A stretch of DNA of 64,000 nt, taken from contig CAVVPY010000001.1 in assembly GCA_963750295.1 (NCBI GenBank), forward strand, positions 2,852,001 through 2,916,000, given 5' to 3'. This document shows positions 8,567 to 16,642 of this stretch, in pieces. The notes below the pieces were generated by a model. That model was given only the letters and a program-made list of their open reading frames with translations. It was not told the origin of the DNA and ran no database searches. Numbering within the stretch: position 1 is the first letter of the stretch; every line of letters starts with the position of its first letter. The translations under genes were made by a program, and so were the position numbers. The DNA is from CAVVPY01 sp963750295. GTDB taxonomy: Bacteria; Actinomycetota; Actinomycetes; Mycobacteriales; Jatrophihabitantaceae.

Positions 8567-9313
8567 GTGAATGCCGATCTGCGGCTCGCGATCGGCCTCG
8601 TCGTGCTGGTGGCGATCGCGCTGACGGCGCTGACGATCGCCGGCGTGGCTCAGCGGCGCTCGGTCGTCATCGCCTCGGTTCGTGCGGTTGTCCAGTTGGC
8701 GATCGTCGCGCTCGCGCTGCGGGGTGTGTTCGCCGCACCGGTGGCCGTGATCGGGGTCGTCGCGCTGATGTTCGGCGTCGCGACCTGGACCGCCGCGCGG
8801 CGGCTGCGCGTGCACGCCGGGGCCGCACGCGCTGTCGTGCTGTCCTGCGGAGCCGGGGCTGCGATCGCGATCAGCGTCGTCGTCGGCCTGCCCACCCTCA
8901 CCCGCGACGTGCGCACGCTCGTCGCTGTGTCGGGCATCGTCATGGGCGGGACGATGACGGCCGCGACGCTCACCGGCCGGCGCCTCACCGACGGCCTGCG
9001 CCAGCGTCGCGACGAGGTCGAGGCCTGGCTGTCGATCGGGGCCAGCACGCGCCAGGCGGTGCGCCCGATCGCGCGCGACGCGGCGTTCGAAGCCCTCGTC
9101 CCGGCTCTCGACCAGACGCGCACCGTCGGCCTGGTGACGCTGCCCGGGGCCTTCGTGGGCGCCCTGCTCGGCGGCGCGGGCGCCGCGCAGGCAGCCCGGT
9201 TCCAGATCGTCGTCCTGGTCGGGCTGCTCTGCGCCCAGGCGGTCACCGCAACCGTCCTGGCACATCTTCTGGGCGCGCCGGCGACGCTGCCCGAGCTAAC
9301 CGATCGGGGGTAG
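8567..9313 (+). CDS. fetB: UPF0014/FetB-like ABC-type permease
   Basis: Membrane protein of 248 aa with about seven helices. The segments ASVRAVVQLAIVALALRGVF and TVGLVTLPGAFVGALLGG are characteristic of the UPF0014 (FetB, iron-export) permease family. The expected ATPase partner FetA is not adjacent on either side, so it must be encoded elsewhere or be absent. The start is GTG 8567. Its 3' end overlaps the convergent phosphoesterase gene by 18 bp. Confidence 0.8.
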   Translation: MNADLRLAIGLVVLVAIALTALTIAGVAQRRSVVIASVRAVVQLAIVALALRGVFAAPVAVIGVVALMFGVATWTAARRLRVHAGAARAVVLSCGAGAAIAISVVVGLPTLTRDVRTLVAVSGIVMGGTMTAATLTGRRLTDGLRQRRDEVEAWLSIGASTRQAVRPIARDAAFEALVPALDQTRTVGLVTLPGAFVGALLGGAGAAQAARFQIVVLVGLLCAQAVTATVLAHLLGAPATLPELTDRG

Positions 9314-10258
9314 CGGGGTCGCGTCCTTTGCCTTGCCCAGCAAGGGCAATCCGAACGCGTCCTCGATCGCCCGGAGCATCGTGTAGTGGTCGACTCGTGC
9401 GTCCCAGGTTCCCTGGCCGACACCCTGCCCGACCGCGAACGTCGCGATGTGGTTGACGCCATCGGGTGCGTGGCCCTCGTCCTCGTCCCAGGTGACCAGC
9501 AGCAGGCTGTGGTGCGTGCGCGCCCAGGTGGCGTAGCCGTCCAGGTGAGCCCGCATCCACGCGTCGCCGCGTGCGATCGAGCCGTCGTGCATGTCGTTGA
9601 GCACGTCGGGGATCACGAACGACACGTCTGGAAGCGCGTCGTAGTTGGACGGGAACGCCGACAGCGGTTGGTTGACCGAGGCGGGCAGGTTCGTGAAGTT
9701 CACCCACGGGTTGTGGCGCCGGGCGTACGGGTAGGCGTTGCAGCCGGTGTAGCCGGACGCCGGCAGGTGCTCGGAGTAGCCGACGAACGTGTAACCGGCC
9801 GAGAGCAGCTGCTGCCCGAGATTGTCGCCGCGGAAGGTGTGCGGGCAGCTGTCGTTCGTCAGGCCCTGGGTGGACCCGGAGAACAGCGCGAGGTAGTTCG
9901 GCTGGCTGGGGTGCGTCTCGGCGTGCGCGTCGGTGAAGTTCATCCCCGAGGCCGCGAGGCTGTTCAGGTACGGAGCCTCGGCACTGCCGAGGATGCTGCC
10001 GGAGTCGCGGTTCTCGAGGACGACCACCACGACATGCGCCCAGCGCCGGCCCGTCGCGTTGCTGGTCGAGCTGGACGGTGGCGGGGTGGACTGCGGCGGG
10101 GTGGACTGCGGCGGGATGGACTGCGCCGGGATGGACTGCGCCGCCGTCGGCGACGGATCCGGTCCGGCCGAGGTGGGCGAGATCACCGCGCCCGAGGACG
10201 TGCCGGTACACGCGGCGAACACGAGCGCGCACACCACGAGACCAAGTCGGGCGATCAT
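9296..10258 (-). CDS. Secreted phosphoesterase lipoprotein (acid phosphatase/phospholipase C-like)
   Basis: Exported protein of 320 aa with a lipoprotein signal (hydrophobic N terminus ending LVFAAC), then a Pro/Ser/Gln-rich linker with near-repeats of the unit SxPPQ (about residues 40-65), then a phosphoesterase domain. The domain shows VVVVVLENRDSGSILG, an early metal-site motif of the family, AETHPSQPNYLALFSG, and LLLVTWDEDEGHAPDGVNHI, the late Asp/Glu/His motif. It probably hydrolyses phosphate esters outside the membrane and may serve phosphate scavenging; substrate unknown. Confidence 0.85.
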   Translation of the reverse strand: MIARLGLVVCALVFAACTGTSSGAVISPTSAGPDPSPTAAQSIPAQSIPPQSTPPQSTPPPSSSTSNATGRRWAHVVVVVLENRDSGSILGSAEAPYLNSLAASGMNFTDAHAETHPSQPNYLALFSGSTQGLTNDSCPHTFRGDNLGQQLLSAGYTFVGYSEHLPASGYTGCNAYPYARRHNPWVNFTNLPASVNQPLSAFPSNYDALPDVSFVIPDVLNDMHDGSIARGDAWMRAHLDGYATWARTHHSLLLVTWDEDEGHAPDGVNHIATFAVGQGVGQGTWDARVDHYTMLRAIEDAFGLPLLGKAKDATPLPPIG

Positions 10259-10424
10259 CTCTCCAGCTTGCCTGGCCGGTCAGCCGAGCGCACGGTCGCA
10301 CCGGATGCTCATTGCTTGTTCCGCGCCACGCACCACTGCTGTCGCGACCGGTCAGGAACTCGGGCAGACGTGACGCCGCCCTTGTGATCAGCTGATCCTG
10401 CGGTCGGACCGGTGTGACGATCTG

Positions 10425-10506
10425 TGGCGGGTGTTGGGTTTGAACCAACGTAGGCTGAGCCGGCGGTTTTACAGACCGCTCCCTTTGACCACTCGGGCAA
10501 CCCGCC
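10425..10506 (-). tRNA. tRNA-Tyr (GUA anticodon)
   Basis: The minus strand folds as a class II tRNA: acceptor GGCGGGT pairs with ACCCGCC and discriminator A; the anticodon loop is CTGTAAA (GTA), the stem GCGGT/ACCGC, with a long variable arm and a T-arm containing GGTTCAAACC. The length of 82 nt fits tRNA-Tyr. The CCA end is not encoded. It lies between the phosphoesterase and the yajQ-like gene. Confidence 0.93.
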
Positions 10507-10621
10507 GTGCACCGGACCAGGTCCGGCAACGGGTCCACACATTACCCGACGTCCGATACGGTCAAGCGCACACTGTTCGTGACCGATCGATGGTCCTTTC
10601 GAAGCCCAGGAGGCGCAAGCG

Positions 10622-11113
10622 ATGGCCGACCCGTCCTTCGACGTTGTGAGCAAGATCGACCGCCAGGAGGTCGACAACGCCCTGAACCAGGCGGCCAAAG
10701 AGGTGGCCCAGCGCTTCGACTTCCGCGGCACGAACGCCTCGGTCGAGTGGGCGGGTGAGCTCGGCGTCACGGTCAAGGCCGACACCGAGGAGCGCGCGAA
10801 GGCCGCCCTCGACGTGTTCAAGGACAAGCTCGTCAAGCGTTCGATCTCGCTCAAGGCCCTGGACGCCGGCGAGCCGAAGGCCTCGGGCAAGCAGTACATC
10901 ATCGCCTCGACCCTCAAACAGGGCATCAGCCAGGACGATGCGAAGAAGATCGCGAAGCTGATCCGCGACGAGGGTCCGCGCGGCGTCCAGGCCAACATCC
11001 AGGGCGACCAACTGCGCGTCTCGGGAAAGAAGAAGGACGACCTGCAGGCCGTCCAGGCGCTGTTGAAGAACTCCGACCTCGAGGTCGCGCTGCAGTTCAC
11101 CAACTACCGCTGA
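10622..11113 (+). CDS. YajQ-family nucleotide-binding protein (UPF0234)
   Basis: Small cytoplasmic protein of 163 aa, matching the family over its full length: MADPSFDVVSKIDRQEVDNA at the start, QRFDFRG, ISQDDAKKIAKLI, and the C-terminal LQFTNYR. Family members bind nucleotides, and some bind cyclic di-GMP and act with transcription factors; the role in actinobacteria is not established. A strong AGGAGG ribosome binding site lies 8 nt before the ATG. The 3' end faces htpX with a 19-bp gap. Confidence 0.92.
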   Translation: MADPSFDVVSKIDRQEVDNALNQAAKEVAQRFDFRGTNASVEWAGELGVTVKADTEERAKAALDVFKDKLVKRSISLKALDAGEPKASGKQYIIASTLKQGISQDDAKKIAKLIRDEGPRGVQANIQGDQLRVSGKKKDDLQAVQALLKNSDLEVALQFTNYR

Positions 11114-11132
11114 CGACGCGCGCAGGGCCCGA

Positions 11133-11990
11133 TCAGCGCAGGTAGCGCGGGTCCGAGCGGGCGAGCGCTTCCAGGCGGGCGATGCGGTCGGCCATCGGCG
11201 GGTGGGTCGCGAACAGTGACCGGCCGGCGAACGGATTCGCGATCATCATCGAGCTGGCCTGTTCCAGCTGTGGCGTCTTGGCCAACGGACGGGCGGCGAC
11301 ACCGGCGTCGAGCCGGCTCAGCGCCGACGCCAGCGCGAGTGGATCGTTGGTCAGCGCCGCTCCGGACGCGTCGGCCTGGTATTCACGCGAGCGGCTGATC
11401 GCCAACTGGATGAGGCCCGCGGCGAGCGGCCCGAGAAACACCATCAGCAGCCCAGCGACCGGATTTCCGCGATTGCCCCGCCCGCCGCCGAAATACAAGG
11501 CGAAGGTCGCGATCCAGGTAATTCCCGCGGCGATGGTCGCCGCGACCGAGGAGATCAGGATGTCGCGGTTGTAGACGTGGCTGAGTTCGTGACCCAGGAC
11601 GGCACGCAGTTCTCGCTCCGACAGCGTCTGCAGAATGCCCTCGGTCGTGCAGACCGCGGCATGCCGTGGGTTGCGCCCCGTTGCGAACGCGTTCGGCTGC
11701 GCTGTCGGCGATACGTAGAGCCGAGGCATCGGCTGCCGCGCGCTCGTAGCCAATTCACGCACGATGCGATACATCGCCGGCTGCTCGGCTTCACTCACCG
11801 GCCGTGCTCGCATGGATCGCAGTGCGATCTTGTCGGAGTTGAAGTACGCGAAGGCGTTCATGCCAACCGCCAACAGCAGGCCGAGGAACAGTCCCTGGCG
11901 GCCGCCGACCGCTCCGCCGACCACGGCGAGAAGGGCTGCGAGAAACCCCAGTAGGACGGCGGTGCGTACCCCGTTCGCCGTCGCCGTCAC
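11133..11990 (-). CDS. htpX: Zinc metalloprotease HtpX homologue
   Basis: Membrane-bound M48-family peptidase that degrades damaged membrane proteins. The zinc motif HELSHV (HExxH) and the downstream glutamate in SREYQADASGA are present, with two N-terminal and two internal hydrophobic segments. GTG 11990 gives 285 aa, the usual HtpX length, with an N terminus (TATANGVRTAVLLGF) that aligns with other HtpX proteins. The frame stays open for 64 more codons, but that part is low-complexity Arg/Pro sequence. No clear Shine-Dalgarno sequence is seen at this start. Confidence 0.88.
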   Translation of the reverse strand: MTATANGVRTAVLLGFLAALLAVVGGAVGGRQGLFLGLLLAVGMNAFAYFNSDKIALRSMRARPVSEAEQPAMYRIVRELATSARQPMPRLYVSPTAQPNAFATGRNPRHAAVCTTEGILQTLSERELRAVLGHELSHVYNRDILISSVAATIAAGITWIATFALYFGGGRGNRGNPVAGLLMVFLGPLAAGLIQLAISRSREYQADASGAALTNDPLALASALSRLDAGVAARPLAKTPQLEQASSMMIANPFAGRSLFATHPPMADRIARLEALARSDPRYLR

Positions 11991-12054
11991 ATCAGCCAGA
12001 ACGTCGGGCGGTGCAGCCTCGTTCCCTTCCTGCCCTGCCGCGCCGGTGCGCCTG

Positions 12055-12288
12055 TCAGCCAGCGCGCCGCAGCGGTATGGCAGTCCCGGATGCCGTACCG
12101 GCGGCGGGCGCGCTGCCCGACCCGGTCGTGGCGGCGCGCAGGGTGTGCAGCGTCGCTGATACGACCGAGTGGTGTGCGGCATCGGCTGGCTGGCCGTCCG
12201 CGGCGCGGATCATCGTCCCCAGCGCCGCACTTACGACAACGCTGACGGCGATCCAGCCGATCAGCGCCAACCCGATCCAGATTGCCAT
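12055..12288 (-). CDS. Small predicted membrane protein
   Basis: A 77-aa reading frame upstream of htpX on the same strand. The N terminus MAIWIGLALIGWIAVSVVVS is a convincing single transmembrane helix; the rest is Ala/Ser/Thr-rich. No family is recognised. The ATG at 12288 is chosen because the helix begins there; the frame extends ten codons upstream. Its position 64 bp before htpX suggests co-transcription. Confidence 0.45.
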   Translation of the reverse strand: MAIWIGLALIGWIAVSVVVSAALGTMIRAADGQPADAAHHSVVSATLHTLRAATTGSGSAPAAGTASGTAIPLRRAG

Positions 12289-12410
12289 ATCACCAGGAGA
12301 GCCCGACTGGATAGGCACGGGCAGGGAAACGGTCGAGAGCTGTCTGTGTGCCGCGGACAGGGGCCAGAGCGGGACGACCTCGGTTCAGCTGGGCAACGCG
12401 GTCGGGGAGC

Positions 12411-12800
12411 TCACGCCGCCCATCGGAACGAGCGCATCAATGTTTCGACCCGGTCGACGACCTCGGGATCGGGACCGTCGGGCAGGCTGAACTCGGCGAG
12501 CAGAGCAAGCGGCCCGGTCGGCGCCCGCAGGACGAAGCGCAAGTAGTCGCCGTCAAGATCGATGATCTCGGCAGCCGGGCTGCCCTCGTGCAGGCTGACC
12601 GCGGTGATGTCGTCATCCATCAGCCCGACCGTCAGCACACCACTCGCCGGCCGAAGCCCGGCCTCGTCGATGACAGCGGTGCTCAGCACGGCCAGCACCG
12701 GGGCGCCGTCCACCTCTTCCGGGATCCCGGACCCGTCGGGGGTCGCAACGAGCCAGTCTCGACAGTCCATCTCGAAAGACGGCAGAACCAGATCCCTCAT
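12411..12800 (-). CDS. Hypothetical cytoplasmic protein
   Basis: 129-aa acidic protein without signal peptide or membrane segment. The ATG at 12800 is supported by TAGGAG 6 nt upstream. The sequence begins MRDLVLPSFEMDC and contains a run of alternating beta-type segments (LAVLSTAVIDEAG, VLTVGLMDDDITAVSLH, YLRFVLRAPTGPLALLAEF) ending with a short helix (EVVDRVETLMRSFRW). I do not recognise the family. It is divergent from korA and separated from it by about 385 bp. Confidence 0.65.
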   Translation of the reverse strand: MRDLVLPSFEMDCRDWLVATPDGSGIPEEVDGAPVLAVLSTAVIDEAGLRPASGVLTVGLMDDDITAVSLHEGSPAAEIIDLDGDYLRFVLRAPTGPLALLAEFSLPDGPDPEVVDRVETLMRSFRWAA

Positions 12801-13165
12801 CGTGTCTCCTATTGCGGGGGTACTGCCCAAATGATCAGCCCGGAGTGCCACCGATATACCCACGCCTCACGGTCAGTTCACGTACCTCAAGGCTTGTTGA
12901 TATTGACCGTATCCAGGCCTGCAGGACCGATCACTGCGATCAACTGGCAGCTTCTGCGCGGCAGGCATCGGCCACGTCCGATTTGCCGCGGTGCGTCGTC
13001 ATTCGTGGGGGGCGAATGCCCGCCCAGCGATGCACGCTCAACGATTTCACTCGTGAACGGTCCGGTGCTCGTCCGGAAATCATCCGGCTGAAGGTGAGCG
13101 ATCCCACGATCGTTGAACGCTGCGCGAAAGTAGGATGGACTGGTTTCGCAGGCCTCGGAGGCGAC
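12801..13165. other. Non-coding region upstream of korAB
   Basis: No convincing reading frame was found on either strand. It presumably holds the promoters of the hypothetical gene at 12411-12800 (leftward) and of korAB (rightward). I cannot assign specific -35/-10 elements with confidence. Confidence 0.5.
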
Positions 13166-13189
13166 GTGAGCCGAATGGCACACACATGA
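13166..13189 (+). other. Possible 7-codon leader peptide coupled to korA
   Basis: GTG 13166 has GGAGG (13157-13161) 4 nt upstream and reads M-S-R-M-A-H-T-stop. Its TGA overlaps the korA ATG (ATGA at 13186-13189). korA itself has no Shine-Dalgarno sequence at a normal distance, because the only one lies 24 nt upstream. Translation of korA through coupling to this leader is therefore plausible, but the leader has no other support. Confidence 0.35.
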
Positions 13190-15036
13190 CCAAGAACGTC
13201 CAGCAGCTCAACCGTGTGGTGATCCGGATCGCGGGTGATTCCGGTGACGGGATGCAGCTGACCGGTGACCGGTTCACGCAGGAGACGGCGCTGTTCGGGA
13301 ACGATCTTGCGACGTTCCCGAACTTCCCGGCCGAGATCCGTGCCCCGCAGGGGACGTTGGCCGGGGTGTCGTCCTTCCAACTGCACTTCGCCGATCACGA
13401 CATCCTCACCCCGGGTGATCGGCCCGACGTGCTGGTGGCGATGAATCCGGCCGCGCTGAAGGCAAATCTGGGTGATCTGCCCAAGGGCGCCACGCTCATC
13501 GTGGACACCCATGACTTCACCGAGCGGGCGCTGGCACGCATCGGGTGGTCGAGCAACCCACTCGATGACGGCACGCTGGACGGGTTCCAGGTGCACGCGG
13601 TCGATCTGACCGATCTGACCCTGCAGGCGCTGGCGGACCTGGAGCTTTCGCGCCGCGATGCCGGGCGGAGCAAGAACATGTTCGCCCTCGGCCTGCTGTC
13701 GTGGATGTATTCACGACCCACCGACGCGACGACGGCGTTCATCGAGACCAAGTTCGCGAACCGGCCCGACATCGCCGCCGCCAACCTGACAGCCTTCCGG
13801 GCCGGCTACAACTTCGGCGAGACCACCGAGGCGTTCGCGGTCTCGTACGAGATCAAGCCCGCGGCGCTGCCGCGCGGCACGTACCGCAACATCACCGGCA
13901 ACCTGGCGCTGTCCTACGGGCTGATCGCGGCGGCGCAGCGGGCCGGCCTGCCGCTGTTCCTGGGCGCCTACCCGATCACGCCGGCCTCGGACATCCTGCA
14001 CGAACTGTCCAAACACAAGCGGTTCGGGGTGCGGACCTTCCAGGCCGAGGACGAGATCGCCGGTATCGGCGCCGCGCTGGGCGCAGCGTTCGGTGGCGCG
14101 CTGGCGGTCACCACCTCGTCCGGGCCGGGCATCGCGCTCAAGGGCGAGACGATCGGGCTGGCCGTGTCGCTGGAACTGCCGCTGATCATCTGCAACATCC
14201 AGCGCGGCGGCCCGTCCACGGGGCTGCCCACCAAGACCGAGCAGTCCGACCTGCTGCTCGCGATGTTCGGCCGCAACGGCGAGGCGCCCGTCCCGATCGT
14301 GGCCGCCCAATCACCGGGTGACTGCTTCACCGCCGCAATCGAGGCAGCGCGGATCGCGCTGGCCTACCGCACCCCGGTGTTCCTGCTCTCGGACGGCTAT
14401 CTGGCCAACGGCTCCGAGCCGTGGCGGGTGCCGTCGGTGGCCGACCTGCCCGACCTGTCGGTGCCGTTCGCGACCGCACCCAACGGCGAGAACGGCGAGT
14501 TCCTGCCCTACCTGCGCGACCCCGACACCCTCGCCCGGCCGTGGGCCGTGCCCGGCACCCCCGGCCTGGAACACCGCGTCGGCGGCATCGAGAAGGCCGA
14601 CAAGACCGGCAACATCAGCTACGACCCCGACAACCACGACTTCATGGTGCGCACCCGGCAAGCCAAAGTCGACGGCATCGCCGCCAGCCTCGCCCCGATG
14701 GCGGTCGAGGACCCCGACGGCGATGCGCAGGTTCTCGTCCTCGGCTGGGGCTCGACCTACGGGCCGATCGGCGCGGCCTGCCGCCAGATCCGCGCGGCCG
14801 GGTCCTCGATCGCGCAGACCCACCTGCGCCACGTCAACCCGTTCCCGGCCGACCTCGGCCAGGTGCTCGCCCGCTACCAGAAGGTGGTCATCCCGGAGAT
14901 GAACCTCGGCCAACTCGCCATGCTCATCCGCGCGAAGTACCTCATCGACGCGATCAGCGTGACCCAGGTCCGCGGGCTGCCGTTCAAGGCCGATGAACTG
15001 GCAGAAATGCTGCAGGGAGTGATCGAACATGGCTGA
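13186..15036 (+). CDS. korA: 2-oxoacid:ferredoxin oxidoreductase, fused gamma/alpha subunit (KorA)
   Basis: Subunit of the CoA-acylating 2-oxoglutarate:ferredoxin oxidoreductase, which decarboxylates 2-oxoglutarate to succinyl-CoA and reduces ferredoxin. ATG 13186 gives 616 aa, the size of a fused gamma-alpha chain: an N-terminal gamma domain (IRIAGDSGDGMQLTGDRF, about residues 10-190), then the pyrimidine-binding alpha domain (GAYPITPASDILHELSKH and TSSGPGIALKGETIGLAV). The KorA/KorB pairing matches mycobacterial enzymes that support a CO2-dependent alternative to oxoglutarate dehydrogenase. 2-Oxoglutarate as substrate is inferred from that subunit architecture. Confidence 0.9.
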   Translation: MTKNVQQLNRVVIRIAGDSGDGMQLTGDRFTQETALFGNDLATFPNFPAEIRAPQGTLAGVSSFQLHFADHDILTPGDRPDVLVAMNPAALKANLGDLPKGATLIVDTHDFTERALARIGWSSNPLDDGTLDGFQVHAVDLTDLTLQALADLELSRRDAGRSKNMFALGLLSWMYSRPTDATTAFIETKFANRPDIAAANLTAFRAGYNFGETTEAFAVSYEIKPAALPRGTYRNITGNLALSYGLIAAAQRAGLPLFLGAYPITPASDILHELSKHKRFGVRTFQAEDEIAGIGAALGAAFGGALAVTTSSGPGIALKGETIGLAVSLELPLIICNIQRGGPSTGLPTKTEQSDLLLAMFGRNGEAPVPIVAAQSPGDCFTAAIEAARIALAYRTPVFLLSDGYLANGSEPWRVPSVADLPDLSVPFATAPNGENGEFLPYLRDPDTLARPWAVPGTPGLEHRVGGIEKADKTGNISYDPDNHDFMVRTRQAKVDGIAASLAPMAVEDPDGDAQVLVLGWGSTYGPIGAACRQIRAAGSSIAQTHLRHVNPFPADLGQVLARYQKVVIPEMNLGQLAMLIRAKYLIDAISVTQVRGLPFKADELAEMLQGVIEHG

Positions 15037-15103
15037 GCTTGCGAAGCCATCAATGGGCACGGCGCCCGCCTGCGAGCGACGAAGGAGCGAGCATGGCTGA
15101 GCT
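15028..15103 (+). repeat. 12-bp direct repeat covering the korA stop and the korB start
   Basis: CATGGCTGAGCT occurs at 15028-15039, across the korA stop codon, and again at 15092-15103, at the korB start, 64 bp apart. The first copy opens a 23-codon frame (15029-15100) that begins MAEL like korB but is out of frame with it. Only the second copy has a ribosome binding site (AAGGAG) and continues into KorB. Confidence 0.55.
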
Positions 15104-16139
15104 GGGGTTGAAGGCGAAGGACTTCAAGACCGACCAGGAGGTCCGGTGGTGCCCCGGCTGCGGTGACTACGCGATCCTCGCCGCCGTCCAGGGCTTCATG
15201 CCCGAACTCGGCATCCCGCGCGAGAACATCGTCTTCGTCTCCGGCATCGGCTGCTCGTCACGCTTCCCCTACTACATGAACACCTACGGGATGCACTCCA
15301 TCCACGGCCGCGCACCGGCGATCGCGACCGGACTGTCCACCTCCCGCCCCGACCTGTCGGTCTGGGTCGTCACCGGCGACGGGGACGCGCTCTCCATCGG
15401 CGGCAACCACCTCATCCACGCGCTGCGCCGCAACGTCAACCTGAAGATCCTGCTGTTCAACAACCGCATCTACGGCCTGACCAAGGGCCAGTACTCCCCC
15501 ACGTCCGAACTCGGCAAGATCACCAAATCCACCCCGATGGGATCGTTGGACCACCCCTTCAACCCGATCTCCATCGCCATCGGCGCCGAAGCCACCTTCG
15601 TCGCCCGAACCCTCGACTCCGACCGCAAACACCTGCAATCCGTCCTGCGCGCAGCCGCCAGCCACGACGGATCCGCGCTCGTCGAGATCTACCAGAACTG
15701 CAACATCTTCAACGACGGCGCCTTCGAGGTCCTCAAAGACAGCGACAGCCGCGCGGACTGGATCATCCCGATGGAACACGGCCAGCCGCTGCGCTTCGGC
15801 ACCGACCAGCGCAAAGCCGTCGTCCGTGACCACGAAGGCTCCCTCTCGGTCGAGGACGCCGTACCCGAGGACGACCCACGCCTGGTCGTCCACGACGCCC
15901 ACCGCGAAAACCCCTCCTACGCCTTCGCCCTGTCCCGCCTCTCCTCACAGGACGAGCGCTACGCGCCGATGGGCGTGTTCCGATCGGTCGACCGCGCGAC
16001 GTATGACGGGCTGATGAGCGCGCAACTGGAATCGGCGGCCGCTAACGCGGGCGCCGGTGGCCGTGACGCGGCCGCACTCCAGGCGCTGCTGGCCGGCCAG
16101 GACACCTGGACGATCGACCCGACGGCTGAGCTCAGCTAG
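15093..16139 (+). CDS. korB: 2-oxoacid:ferredoxin oxidoreductase beta subunit (KorB)
   Basis: Thiamine-diphosphate and [4Fe-4S]-binding subunit, 348 aa. The cysteine motif VRWCPGCGDY, the TPP/Mg motif GDGDALSIGGNHLIHA and the following NNRIYGLTKGQYSPTS loop identify the KorB family. ATG 15093 has AAGGAG 5-6 nt upstream. It forms an operon with korA (56-bp gap) and completes a two-subunit enzyme. Ferredoxin is not encoded nearby. Confidence 0.92.
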   Translation: MAELGLKAKDFKTDQEVRWCPGCGDYAILAAVQGFMPELGIPRENIVFVSGIGCSSRFPYYMNTYGMHSIHGRAPAIATGLSTSRPDLSVWVVTGDGDALSIGGNHLIHALRRNVNLKILLFNNRIYGLTKGQYSPTSELGKITKSTPMGSLDHPFNPISIAIGAEATFVARTLDSDRKHLQSVLRAAASHDGSALVEIYQNCNIFNDGAFEVLKDSDSRADWIIPMEHGQPLRFGTDQRKAVVRDHEGSLSVEDAVPEDDPRLVVHDAHRENPSYAFALSRLSSQDERYAPMGVFRSVDRATYDGLMSAQLESAAANAGAGGRDAAALQALLAGQDTWTIDPTAELS

Positions 16140-16159
16140 CGCCCTGCTCGTCGCGGCCG

Positions 16160-16642
16160 ATGCCAGCACGTTCGCGCGTCGGCGATACCAGCGCCGTCGC
16201 CGCGGGTCTCGGACTCGCGCTCGTGGTGCTGGGGTCCTTCCTGCCATGGCTGAAGTCCGGGCGGGTGACCCGCAACAGCTATGAGACCAGCGGGACGATC
16301 CGCCGCCTGATCGCGCCGACGGGTCCGGCCGCAGACCTGTTCCGGCTGTGGCCACTGCTGGGACTCGTCTGCGCGGTCGCTGTGGCGCTGTACCTGTTCG
16401 GCCTCGTCCGGACCGGGTTCACCCTGGCAACGATCGCGTCCGTCGCCGCTGGCAGTGCCGCATTTGTCGCGCTGGATGCGTCCGCGACAACCTATGCTGC
16501 TGTGGTCGACACCGGCCCGACGATCACGATCGCCGGCACCGCAGCCGTACTCATCGCTGTGCTGGTCCGGATCGCGACGGCGCTGGTTCGCGGCGCCCGC
16601 ACGGCCACTAACACGACCAGCCGCACCGAGGAGCAGCCATGA
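16160..16642 (+). CDS. Predicted four-helix membrane protein
   Basis: 160-aa protein with four hydrophobic segments (about residues 11-31, 63-83, 87-105 and 122-141) and polar, Thr/Arg-rich ends. An early FLPWL motif after the first helix is seen in many uncharacterised actinobacterial membrane proteins. No function can be assigned. Its stop codon overlaps the next gene's ATG (ATGA), so the two are translationally coupled and probably act together in the envelope. Confidence 0.7.
   Translation: MPARSRVGDTSAVAAGLGLALVVLGSFLPWLKSGRVTRNSYETSGTIRRLIAPTGPAADLFRLWPLLGLVCAVAVALYLFGLVRTGFTLATIASVAAGSAAFVALDASATTYAAVVDTGPTITIAGTAAVLIAVLVRIATALVRGARTATNTTSRTEEQP

Noticed and set aside
10078..10147. 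Tandem DNA repeat in the phosphoesterase gene
   Set aside because: It encodes the Ser/Pro/Gln-rich linker and is explained by low-complexity coding sequence.
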